Shown here: in pieces, positions 25,708-33,222 of the stretch
Layout of the letters: every line of letters begins with the position of its first letter
How positions within the stretch are numbered: position 1 is the stretch's first letter
Assembly (NCBI RefSeq): GCF_029531655.1
Contig: NZ_JANRMI010000006.1
Span: 62,001 to 126,000 of the forward strand
DNA from: Bdellovibrio svalbardensis
Lineage (GTDB): Bacteria; Bdellovibrionota; Bdellovibrionia; Bdellovibrionales; Bdellovibrionaceae
DNA length: 64,000 nucleotides
Reading direction: 5' to 3'
Notes under the pieces: model-generated
The model's input: the letters and a program-made list of their open reading frames with translations, nothing else
Databases searched by the model: none
What the model was told of the DNA's origin: nothing
Translations under genes and position numbers: made by a program

Positions 25708-26907
25708 GTGTTAGAGAAAAAGGAAATTTCAGAAAACTCGTCGAGCGCACTCACTCCCAATGTGAAACGTCTTGGATTGGTTTCTTTTCTGGCGGATATC
25801 TCGAGTGAAATGCTGTATCCGATCACCCCCATTTTTTTGACGACGGTATTGGGTGCTTCTGTGGCCTCGGTGGGGGTGATTGAAGGTTTTGCCGAAGCCA
25901 TCGCGAGTCTTTTAAAAACCTATTCAGGCTTTTGGTCTGATCGCATTCGTCGCCGTAAGCCTTTTATTTGGGGCGGCTATTTGTTAGCAGCCGTAGCCAA
26001 GCCTCTGATTGGGGTGTCTCAGGTGTGGGGGCAGGTTCTTTTTGCCAGAGGCCTGGATCGCACCGGTAAAGGATTGCGAACAGCGCCGAGGGATGCACTG
26101 TTGGCAGAGTCCGTGCCGCCTCACTTACGGGGAGCCGCCTTCGGATGGCACCGCATGATGGACACACTGGGGGCAGCCATCGGCCCATTGCTCGCGATAG
26201 TGTATTTAAAATACTCCAGCAATCTGCGCTTTATTTATTTCCTAGCGCTCATTCCAGGTCTTCTTGCCGTGATCGCTGCTCTTCGGCTCAAGGAGGAACG
26301 CCGAGAGCAAGTGGCGCCTTCTTATCATCAGACTTGGGCCTCATTTTTTTCTCTGCCAAAAGAGTTTAAGCATTATCTTTTTAGTTGGACTGTTTTTTCT
26401 TTGGCGAACTCCAGTGATGCCTTTCTTCTTTTAAGAATGCAGCAGGCGGGAATTCCTTTAACTGAAACCATTTTGCTCTATTGTTTCTATAATCTTGTGT
26501 ATGCCTTGGCCAGTCCCTATCTGGGAGGCTTGTCAGATAGGGTTGGTAGAAAAAGAGTTTTGCTTTTTGGTTTGGTGATTTTTGCATTGGTATACACCGG
26601 CTTCGCATTTGCAACGCATGAATCTCAGTTTTGGGTTTTGTTTGGCGTTTATGGGCTCTATATGGCGGCGACCGATGGAGTCGGGAAGGCCTTTGCAATT
26701 GATCTTCTCAATAAAGACATGAAGGCCACCGCGGTCGGCTATCTCGGTACTGTCACAGGAATTTCCACCTTAATTGCGAGTTCTGTCGCAGGTCTTCTGT
26801 GGGATCATTATGGCTCGGCTGCTACGTTTGCTTACGGAGCGGTCGGTGCAGTCTTAACGGTGATGACTCTTATATTTTTGAAGGTCCCTAGAAAAACCTT
26901 GCTTTAG
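25708..26907 (+). CDS. MFS transporter
   Basis: 399 residues with 12 predicted transmembrane helices. The start is uncertain: the GTG at 25708 has GAGGA close upstream, while a GTG at 25687 has no ribosome-binding site and abuts the palindrome. The major facilitator loop signature between TM2 and TM3 appears as SGFWSDRIRRRKPF and its repeat as GGLSDRVGRKRVL. The substrate is unknown; drug or metabolite efflux is most common for this branch. It overlaps the convergent secreted-protein gene by 4 bp. Confidence 0.85.
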   Translation: MLEKKEISENSSSALTPNVKRLGLVSFLADISSEMLYPITPIFLTTVLGASVASVGVIEGFAEAIASLLKTYSGFWSDRIRRRKPFIWGGYLLAAVAKPLIGVSQVWGQVLFARGLDRTGKGLRTAPRDALLAESVPPHLRGAAFGWHRMMDTLGAAIGPLLAIVYLKYSSNLRFIYFLALIPGLLAVIAALRLKEERREQVAPSYHQTWASFFSLPKEFKHYLFSWTVFSLANSSDAFLLLRMQQAGIPLTETILLYCFYNLVYALASPYLGGLSDRVGRKRVLLFGLVIFALVYTGFAFATHESQFWVLFGVYGLYMAATDGVGKAFAIDLLNKDMKATAVGYLGTVTGISTLIASSVAGLLWDHYGSAATFAYGAVGAVLTVMTLIFLKVPRKTLL

Positions 26908-28151
26908 TGATGAAGTTTCCAATGGATCCTTTCGTTGGTGTCGAAAGTGAATGAATATCTCTGTCCCAGTGAAGATCCATTTTTTGTTTTCAGCGGCACT
27001 TGATGACCATCAACAGTAAGAACGTTGTCGCTCAAACCATCCTTGGAAAATCCCTCGAAAATGATATCGAGATTGCTGATGCGTCCTGTTTCATCCCAAT
27101 AAACAGCGCCATAGCTTCGCGGGTTGGCATCTATAAAGAAAGATTCGCTGGAAAGATGAAATCGATAGGGTTCAAAGTCGGGGCCGTTTCCAAAGACAAA
27201 GAAAAAAGGGCGGCTGTCTGATTCTCTTAATACAATCATATGCGATGTCGCAGAACCTATGATCGCTCCACTCTGCATAGTGACAAGCATGGGGCACGTT
27301 GAAATAATGGCGATCTTGTCTCCTTTAAGGATCATTTTAATGGCATCAGCGGAGTTGCCGGCGGTACAAGATACAATTTCATCAAGATAGGGAAGGGATA
27401 CACTGGTTCCCAAGGTCGCCTTAAGAAGATTGCCGGATTCTGAGAATTCAACAGGGAACTGAGTTATTTGATTGTTCTCCAAAAGGCCCGAATTCAACAA
27501 GAACGTTAGGCTCTTGTACTCAGCCTTCTGCAGACCAGAAAAACTAAGCGCCTTAATGTAGTCTCTGTAGGTTCCTTGCTCCATCATCGTTGAGGAAAGA
27601 TAGGCCGCAAAGTGGCGTACACCCACAGAGCTTTGAATTCTGGGATTGTCCAGGAAGGCTTCTCGGTAGATGATTTCGTGCAAAACCAAGACAGCTTTGT
27701 CTTGCTCGCGGAGGGCTGACCACACGTCTTGATTGATGAGATATCTTTTTCCTTGTGGATCACTTTGTCGGAACTGAGCCACCACTTGGACCATATTGCA
27801 GTTCTTGGGAACAGGAACTCCGTCGCCAATGTCGGGAATTGCTGTGAAGTTTGCGGATGGGACGAAACGCGACTCCGAAGTAAAATCCTGAAGCTGTTGA
27901 AGGTACATGTTTTGACGAAGGGGGTTGTTTTTGCCAATTCTTGAAATGATCTTCTGTGCAATCTGCTGATAGGTGCCGTCACTGGGAAGATCGATTTTAT
28001 AACCGTAACTGACTTCACCTTCGTAAAGATCAAAGCTTGAATAAGTGCCATCACAAAGCAGAACGTCGCCACCATTGCGTTTGACATCTCCGGCAAGACA
28101 AACTTTTGTAGCAAAAAGAAAGAGAACAAGCAGGGCAAAGTGTTTTTTCAT
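26904..28151 (-). CDS. Secreted protein with HExxY-type motif (Bdellovibrio-type family)
   Basis: 415 residues with a signal peptide ending at CLA (about residue 20). The mature protein begins with an NGGDVLLCDG motif. The middle has VLHEIIYREA followed by a helical region, and the C-terminal half (about residues 250-410) is mostly beta strand. The motif recalls the HE of metallopeptidases but lacks the second His of HExxH, so catalysis is doubtful. It is translated with the upstream TIGR02147 regulator through an ATGA overlap, as is common for secreted proteins in such genomes. Confidence 0.6.
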   Translation of the reverse strand: MKKHFALLVLFLFATKVCLAGDVKRNGGDVLLCDGTYSSFDLYEGEVSYGYKIDLPSDGTYQQIAQKIISRIGKNNPLRQNMYLQQLQDFTSESRFVPSANFTAIPDIGDGVPVPKNCNMVQVVAQFRQSDPQGKRYLINQDVWSALREQDKAVLVLHEIIYREAFLDNPRIQSSVGVRHFAAYLSSTMMEQGTYRDYIKALSFSGLQKAEYKSLTFLLNSGLLENNQITQFPVEFSESGNLLKATLGTSVSLPYLDEIVSCTAGNSADAIKMILKGDKIAIISTCPMLVTMQSGAIIGSATSHMIVLRESDSRPFFFVFGNGPDFEPYRFHLSSESFFIDANPRSYGAVYWDETGRISNLDIIFEGFSKDGLSDNVLTVDGHQVPLKTKNGSSLGQRYSFTFDTNERIHWKLHH

Positions 28152-28900
28152 TTCATGTCCTCTTGAGGGATTGTCATGGGATAGAATTGAATATTCAAAT
28201 TGTAAACTTCAGACTTAGGACCTTTTTCTAAGAGCATGGACATTTTGTCCCGGAAGTTGGTAATCAACCTCTTCGCGCGTTTTATTTTTTTTGGATCGAT
28301 GGTCATGGTCATTGAGCTAAAATCCCTGATCGAAGGTGGAACTGCCTCCAGGACTTCCAGAGATTTTTCGATGTCGGCCCGAAGCGCTTTGCGTAACGCG
28401 GTACTTGGGACGTCCTCCGAAGTCGTGATTCTGTTTGGAGTTCTTTTGAATTGTCCGTCTTTATTGGATATCAAAGAAAGGTCGGAAAGAATTTGAAGAC
28501 TGGCACGGACTTGTTCAGGTTTCAATCCGAGGCGCATGGCGATCCAGCTCTCATTGGATTGAAAATCATCCAAAGCCATGATGTTCAAGATTGCGAAGTG
28601 TTCCCAAGAAGACAGCATTGCAATTTCTTTTTCCAACAGCTCTTGATGTAATAGATTTTTTCTCGCTTTGATTGAGATCATAGAGAAAAGTTTCCTCTGA
28701 TCAGCCTCATTGAGATTGAGGCCATGGGCGATTTTCTCTGCGTAGTACTCGCTCAGTCCTCTTTTGCCCGCTAACATTTCACTCACGCGTCCCGGTGATA
28801 TACCGATCTTTCTAGAAAAGGATCTGAGAGAAATGCGGGAGTTTTTGCGCTGAAGAGCTGTCAGTTGACTTTTTAAGAAATCGGCCAATTCCATTTTCAT
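28148..28900 (-). CDS. TIGR02147/DUF4423 family regulator
   Basis: 250 residues. The N-terminal helix-turn-helix (about residues 22-60, ISLRSFSRKIGISPGRVSEML) resembles Cro/XRE types. A helical winged region and the C-terminal DUF4423 part follow, with 'MTMTIDPKKIKRAKRLI' near the end. The family is restricted mainly to Bdellovibrio-like and Fibrobacter genomes and usually sits beside a gene for an exported protein. Here the stop overlaps the start of the secreted-protein gene, so that gene is the probable partner or target. Confidence 0.85.
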   Translation of the reverse strand: MKMELADFLKSQLTALQRKNSRISLRSFSRKIGISPGRVSEMLAGKRGLSEYYAEKIAHGLNLNEADQRKLFSMISIKARKNLLHQELLEKEIAMLSSWEHFAILNIMALDDFQSNESWIAMRLGLKPEQVRASLQILSDLSLISNKDGQFKRTPNRITTSEDVPSTALRKALRADIEKSLEVLEAVPPSIRDFSSMTMTIDPKKIKRAKRLITNFRDKMSMLLEKGPKSEVYNLNIQFYPMTIPQEDMK

Positions 28901-29049
28901 TCCAGAGCCTTTGTTTGATTACAAAATCATAGGCGGAATCTTTTTGATTGTGCAAGTTTTTAAAAGACGCATCGCCTTGGAAAATAGCGTTCCCTAGTTA
29001 ACTATGAAACGCTCCGCTGTGGAGTCCTTTGGTCTTGCCCCTGATTGCG

Positions 29050-29084
29050 ATGACGTCATTCCGTATTTTCTCATAATGGTGAGA
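29050..29084. promoter_or_regulatory. Two palindromes in the promoter region of DUF4010 gene
   Basis: ATGACGTCAT (29050-29059) is a perfect 10-bp palindrome. TCTCA-TAATGG-TGAGA (29069-29084) is an inverted repeat related to the one before the MFS gene. Both lie in the divergent 239-bp gap between the TIGR02147 gene and the DUF4010 gene. Confidence 0.35.
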
Positions 29085-29139
29085 CAATGAAGTGAAATGA
29101 AATCGATGGTACCATACAGCTAGCAAAGGTCTTTGTTTG

Positions 29140-30426
29140 ATGGAAGAATCCCTTAAGGCATTCCATTTTTCCGAACTCAAGAATCTTGTTCCAGATTCGT
29201 TAATCACCATCTTTGTCACGTTGGCATTGTCATTTTTAATTGGGCTTGAAAGGGAAGAGCACGCTGCTGGGAAATATTACTTTGGAGGAGTTCGAACATT
29301 TCCAATAATAGGTTTATGCGGCTACTTAATGGCGCAACTGACAGAAGGGCAACCCCATCTTCTGGTGGGCGGTGTGCTGGTTCTCGGCGCTTTGTTGTGG
29401 TTGTCTTACCGAAAGAAGATCGAGTTGTCGTCCACGGCAGGAATGACGACAGAGCTTTCAGGCTTATTTACTTTTCTGATGGGTGCTTTAATATTCCAAG
29501 GTCAGCTTTGGGAGGCAACGACCTTGTCTGTCATCGTGCTTCTTTTGTTGGAGCTTAAGGTTGCCTTGGAGAATCTGGCACGCAAAATTCCAGCTTCCGA
29601 AATCTATACTTTCACACGATTTCTTCTGATTTCTGCAGTCATCCTGCCAATAGTACCGAATCGAAGTTTCACAGATCTGCAGCTAAATCCTTACTATATT
29701 TGGCTGATCGTGGTGGCTATCAGTGGACTTTCTTATTTGGCCTATGTGGCTGATTACATGCTAGGGACTCGACGGGGAATCGTGTTGACGGCCATCTTGG
29801 GTGGAATCTATTCGTCGACATCTACGACTGTCGTGTTGGCAAAACGGTCTAAAGAGGAAAAAGCACACCATGTGTTTTCAGGAGCGATGGTGATCGCATC
29901 CGGATTTATGTACTTCAGACTTGTTGTGCTTTTGTTGGTCTTTAATTTGGGTTTGGGACAGAGGCTGTTGGGGCCTTTCTTAGTTTTGGGTGCAGTTTTC
30001 GCTCTTTCTGGGGGGCTTTGGGTGTATTTGTGGAAAGATAAGGAAAGCCTTGGGCAGAACCTGGATATCAGCCAACGCAATCCCTTGGAGTTACGCGCAG
30101 CTTTGATTTTCGCCCTGCTATTTTCAGTGGTTAGCGTTTTGACGGTATTTGCTTTGCAAAATTTTGGTACGAGCGGTGTTTACGTGTTGTCGCTTTTAAC
30201 AGGATTAACGGATATTGATCCTTTCCTGATGAGTTTGTCCCAAAGTGCTGGAACTGTTTTGAGTGAATTGACGGCAGCGAAAGGCATTGTCCTCGCAGCG
30301 GCCAGCAATAACTTGATGAAGGGAATCTATGCAGCCCTGTTCGGGAGTCGGGGCGTCAGGCAGCAAGGGGCCGTGGTCCTTATAGTATTGGGCGTTCTTA
30401 GTTTGTTGGCCCTGCTATTTGTGTGA
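29140..30426 (+). CDS. MgtC/DUF4010 family membrane protein
   Basis: 428 residues from the ATG at 29140; a TTG immediately before it is possible. The N-terminal MgtC-like part has LIGLEREEHA and GGVRTFPIIGL. The C-terminal DUF4010 part has a helix motif with SSTSTTVVLAKRSKEE and LTGLTDIDPFLMSL. About 12 helices are predicted. The family is linked with growth at low magnesium or with ion homeostasis, but transport is not shown. A second copy lies at 49607. Its 3' end overlaps the convergent USP gene by 12 bp. Confidence 0.85.
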   Translation: MEESLKAFHFSELKNLVPDSLITIFVTLALSFLIGLEREEHAAGKYYFGGVRTFPIIGLCGYLMAQLTEGQPHLLVGGVLVLGALLWLSYRKKIELSSTAGMTTELSGLFTFLMGALIFQGQLWEATTLSVIVLLLLELKVALENLARKIPASEIYTFTRFLLISAVILPIVPNRSFTDLQLNPYYIWLIVVAISGLSYLAYVADYMLGTRRGIVLTAILGGIYSSTSTTVVLAKRSKEEKAHHVFSGAMVIASGFMYFRLVVLLLVFNLGLGQRLLGPFLVLGAVFALSGGLWVYLWKDKESLGQNLDISQRNPLELRAALIFALLFSVVSVLTVFALQNFGTSGVYVLSLLTGLTDIDPFLMSLSQSAGTVLSELTAAKGIVLAAASNNLMKGIYAALFGSRGVRQQGAVVLIVLGVLSLLALLFV

Positions 30427-31350
30427 GGCTCGCACGACTATCACCGGCAGCGGGGATTCCAGCAGAATACTTCTGGCCGTGCTGCCCAGGAATGAGGTGA
30501 CAACTTTATTTCGCCCGTGCGTTCCCATGACGATCAATCCTGTTTGGGCGCGAATTTGTTTCTTAAAGTGTTTATCCAGGGTCTCTTCTTTTTCCACTAG
30601 AATTGAAGTGGCTCTGAATCCTTGTTTGGCCCAGGCTTTGGTTTTACGATCCAATTCCCTCTGAGCGTCTTCGGTCATCTGACTGAACATCTTTTCCATA
30701 TTGAATGGAATGTATCCAGAGCCATAAAGATTTTGGCGTATATTCATGATCTGCTGGCCAATGTTATGCAGAAAAAGAACGGAGCAGCCCAGCTTCTTGC
30801 AGAGAGTTTTGACGAATTCTTCCGCAGCAAGACTCGAATCACTGAAGTCTGTAAGAAAGAGTATCTGCATATCTGGAGAGATTTTTAGAACAGCCTTTTT
30901 TTCCTGCGCCACCGGTCCCAGGACAAAGACCGGAATTCGCGAGCTGCGAATGACCTCTTCAGCGACGCTTCCCAAAAGTATTTTTCTAACGCCTTTATGC
31001 CCATGAGTGCCTAAGATCAACATTTGGGGATCTTCAAGGAAGTCTATCTCTTTAAGAATTTCCTCTCTTGGTTGACCAACTTGAATTTTGACCTTGGCAG
31101 GAACATTCATTTTAGAAAACTCTTTAAGAATCGATTCTCGAATGGATTCAAAAGAGTCTAAGAAGGCGCGGGTATCCTTTTTCTTAAAAAAGGATGAATT
31201 GAGGTTTCTGACGTAAAAAAGCTCGATGCTACAATCCAACTTCTTGGCAAATTCCGTCGCATTGTCGCGAATTAAACGGGAGCGAAGCCGGCCTTTGGCG
31301 GAACGATCAGAAATATCATCGGCAAGAAGTATTGTTTCTTTATTCGCCAT
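30415..31350 (-). CDS. Tandem universal stress protein
   Basis: 311 residues, a paralogue of the protein at 14765-15685. Both UspA domains keep the nucleotide-binding loop: GTHGHKGVRKILLGS (about residues 118-132) and GTHGRNKVVTSFLGS (about 284-298). The shared start (LLADDISD.S.KGR.RS) shows recent common origin with the other copy. It is divergent from the Hsp20 gene, which supports joint stress control. Confidence 0.9.
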   Translation of the reverse strand: MANKETILLADDISDRSAKGRLRSRLIRDNATEFAKKLDCSIELFYVRNLNSSFFKKKDTRAFLDSFESIRESILKEFSKMNVPAKVKIQVGQPREEILKEIDFLEDPQMLILGTHGHKGVRKILLGSVAEEVIRSSRIPVFVLGPVAQEKKAVLKISPDMQILFLTDFSDSSLAAEEFVKTLCKKLGCSVLFLHNIGQQIMNIRQNLYGSGYIPFNMEKMFSQMTEDAQRELDRKTKAWAKQGFRATSILVEKEETLDKHFKKQIRAQTGLIVMGTHGRNKVVTSFLGSTARSILLESPLPVIVVRASHK

Positions 31351-31535
31351 AGCGTCCTCTCTTTAGTCAGACATCGCAGTGAGTGTAGGCTACCATTTGA
31401 GTGGGAAAATGAATCTTTGCATTTTGTCAGGACCGTTTTGTGCCAGGTTGCAGATTTGAAAATAGTAACTCCAAACATCCAGTCCACTTTCCTAGAATCT
31501 ACCAAGTTAAACCAAACCACCCAAGGAGGACGTTA

Positions 31536-31994
31536 ATGGCCAATATACCAGATCTATTTAGATCAAATCGCTTCGCCAGCCCATTTCGTGAAATTGCACG
31601 GATGCAGCAGGATATGGATCGCATCATGAATGAGCTAGTTGGTACGAGCGAGAAGAGCTTATCCCAATTCAGCTTTTCACCAACTTGTGAAGTGAGTGAA
31701 CAGGAAAATAGCTATCAAATGAAGTTCGATCTTCCTGGTGTTAAGAAGGAGCAAGTTAAAGTTGAAGTAGACGGCAGTCAACTGACGATCCGTGCAGAAC
31801 GTAAGGAAGAAAAGGAAGAAAAGACAAAAAAGAAACATCTGTCTGAAATTTCGTACGGCGAATATGTGCGAAGCTTTACTTTGCCTCAACCAATTGATGA
31901 AAAGAAAGTCGACGCGAAGTTCGAAGACGGAGTCTTGTTGGTGACGGTTCCTAAAACTGAGGCCAGCAAAGCAAGACAGATTTCCATTCATTAG
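31536..31994 (+). CDS. Small heat shock protein Hsp20
   Basis: 152 residues from the ATG at 31536 with an AAGGAGGA site. The alpha-crystallin domain covers about residues 45-140, with FDLPGVKKEQVKVEV, the Lys/Glu-rich loop, and the final FEDGVLLVTVPK strand pair. A short C-terminal tail carries the I-x-I motif (ISIH). It holds unfolded proteins in the cytoplasm. The 185-bp divergent region with the USP gene contains no CIRCE-like repeat. Confidence 0.93.
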   Translation: MANIPDLFRSNRFASPFREIARMQQDMDRIMNELVGTSEKSLSQFSFSPTCEVSEQENSYQMKFDLPGVKKEQVKVEVDGSQLTIRAERKEEKEEKTKKKHLSEISYGEYVRSFTLPQPIDEKKVDAKFEDGVLLVTVPKTEASKARQISIH

Positions 31995-32007
31995 AATATT
32001 TCTCGGA

Positions 32008-32031
32008 AGCGCGGAATATGATTTCCGCGCT
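32008..32031 (+). terminator. Hairpin after Hsp20 gene
   Basis: AGCGCGGAA (32008-32016) pairs with TTCCGCGCT (32023-32031) around a 6-base loop, 13 bp after the stop. The T run is short. Confidence 0.7.
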
Positions 32032-32095
32032 TTCGTACTGCCATCTTGATCACATCTAAAAAATGCAAGTCTTCTGTTTTAGAATATATTAAAGC

Positions 32096-32122
32096 AATCG
32101 CATTTCTTGCTGCGATTTTTTT
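32096..32122 (+). terminator. Second intrinsic terminator with strong T run
   Basis: AATCGCA (32096-32102) pairs with TGCGATT (32111-32117), followed by a run of T. It lies 65 bp beyond the Hsp20 hairpin with no protein gene between them. It may be a back-up terminator or end a short RNA starting in 32032-32095, and it isolates the CZB-like gene from Hsp20. Confidence 0.65.
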
Positions 32123-32189
32123 CCAAGACATGATGCACGTCATATTGTCAAAACAACCTCCTTCCGAGAAGTGCGGTAAGGGAGTGGAC

Positions 32190-32537
32190 ATGACTTTTAA
32201 TGACGCTATCATCGAACATGCAAAATGGAAAATTCAGCTTCGATCCGCAATTCAAAAAGGTGTGCCGACTATCGCCAGCGAAAATCTTCTTCGACAGGAG
32301 TTTTGGCCCTTGGGTCAGTGGCTTCAACACAAGGAAGCCTATCTAGGGCATCTCAAAGACTTTCAGGATTTTAAACGGGACTATGAGGCCTTTCATCTCT
32401 GTGTTGCAGACATGTTGATTTGTGTTGAGCACGGAAATTTTAAGAAGGCCCAAGAACTCGCGCAAAGTGAAATGTTCGTGCTGATTGCCAGCTCGACTTC
32501 TGAGGCAATGTTGAAATTGCGTAAATATCTCATTTAA
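32190..32537 (+). CDS. Stand-alone CZB-like protein with altered zinc ligands
   Basis: 115 residues from the ATG at 32190, which has a GGGAG site; the frame extends upstream but across the terminator. It matches the chemoreceptor zinc-binding (CZB) helical layout, with HAKWKIQL near the start, PLGQW, then HLKDFQDF and FHLC. In canonical CZB domains the second motif is CxLGxW. Here the Cys position is Trp (WPLGQW), and one of the two late His positions is Tyr. Zinc binding is therefore probably lost. CZB domains sense zinc or hypochlorous acid in chemoreceptors and cyclases. It is followed after 24 bp by bacteriohemerythrin. Confidence 0.7.
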   Translation: MTFNDAIIEHAKWKIQLRSAIQKGVPTIASENLLRQEFWPLGQWLQHKEAYLGHLKDFQDFKRDYEAFHLCVADMLICVEHGNFKKAQELAQSEMFVLIASSTSEAMLKLRKYLI

Positions 32538-32561
32538 TTTCAATAGAAAGACAAAACTAAA

Positions 32562-32981
32562 ATGTCAGACGTTTACTTTAAGTGGGATGCTGCAAAGTTA
32601 TCAACCCAAGTGGAAGCGATGGATGATGAGCACATGATACTCATCAATATAATGAATCAGTTGTATGAGCGCCATCAGGCTGAGGCCTCGAATGAAGAAC
32701 TCTTATTGATTGTTAAAGAGCTTGTGTTGTGGACGGGGATTCACTGTGAACACGAAGAAAGCTACTTTGCAACGCTGCCATACTTACAAGCGGATGCTCA
32801 TAAGAAAGTTCATCGTGATCTCCTTGATCGATTGAAGCAGTATCACGATAACTTCGAAAAGACTGGAGCTTTGGATCCCATGTTCTTTCAGTTTCTCAAG
32901 ACTTGGCTTACCGCTCATATCATGGGTATTGATTCGAAATATGGTGAGATTGCAGTAAGAGTCCTTTGTCTTGCTAAGTAA
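32562..32981 (+). CDS. Bacteriohemerythrin
   Basis: 139 residues, single domain. All seven diiron ligands are present in family order: His24, His61 and Glu65 (HCEHE), His80 and His84 (HKKVH), His119 and Asp124 (HIMGID). It should bind O2 reversibly at a diiron site in the cytoplasm. Roles in O2 delivery or sensing and in aerotaxis are known for the family. It forms a probable two-gene unit with the CZB-like protein and lies upstream of two chemoreceptor genes. Confidence 0.93.
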   Translation: MSDVYFKWDAAKLSTQVEAMDDEHMILINIMNQLYERHQAEASNEELLLIVKELVLWTGIHCEHEESYFATLPYLQADAHKKVHRDLLDRLKQYHDNFEKTGALDPMFFQFLKTWLTAHIMGIDSKYGEIAVRVLCLAK

Positions 32982-33010
32982 TCTTTGTTGAATGGCAAAC
33001 TTAGGGATGA

Positions 33011-33042
33011 GAAATTCTCGGGCGTGTGTACTCGAGAATTTC
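33011..33042 (+). terminator. Intrinsic terminator after bacteriohemerythrin
   Basis: GAAATTCTCG (33011-33020) pairs with CGAGAATTTC (33033-33042), a 10-bp stem with a 12-base loop followed by T-rich sequence. Confidence 0.8.
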
Positions 33043-33131
33043 TTTTGAGTTGAATTTTGTTTTTCTTTTTTCTTTAGAGTGAACTCAAAGTCATTGTAGT
33101 AGCCGACGATCAAAATTCAGAATAACAAAAG

Positions 33132-33160
33132 TCGAAGACGCGAATTATTCACGTCTTCGA
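33132..33160. terminator. Second hairpin upstream of CarH-like gene
   Basis: TCGAAGACG (33132-33140) pairs with CGTCTTCGA (33152-33160). T-rich sequence follows in either direction, weaker than at the first terminator. It separates the hemerythrin unit from the regulator promoter. Confidence 0.5.
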
Positions 33161-33172
33161 TTAAAAATAAAT

Positions 33173-33206
33173 TCATCAGAGCCATCATTATCTCATCAGC
33201 TCATCC
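33173..33206. promoter_or_regulatory. Iteron-like CATC repeats before CarH-like gene
   Basis: CATC cores occur at 33174, 33183, 33194 and 33202, two of them as identical TCATCAG (33173-33179, 33193-33199). The spacing of 8-11 bp places them near the same DNA face. The array ends 17 bp before the ATG at 33223, where MerR/CarH-type autoregulation would act. Confidence 0.45.
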
Positions 33207-33222
33207 GATAAGTTAAATAACT

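Noticed and set aside
27584-28138. 184-codon open frame in another frame of the secreted protein gene
   Set aside because: Same strand but shifted frame inside a gene with signal peptide and translational coupling; the product has scrambled composition and no domain.
15789-31388. Shared CAGTGAGTGT upstream of the cation ATPase and of the second USP gene
   Set aside because: A single 10-base match with different orientation and distance to the start codons is not enough for a shared operator.
12783-31400. CATTTGAG followed by G-rich bases before the CoA-transferase gene (about 12783) and in the USP/Hsp20 gap (about 31392)
   Set aside because: An 8-base match in two intergenic regions is expected by chance and the positions relative to the genes differ.
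33183-33212. Sigma-28-like -10 element (TCCGATAA) before the CarH-like gene
   Set aside because: No TAAA-type -35 element at the right distance, so a flagellar promoter is not supported.
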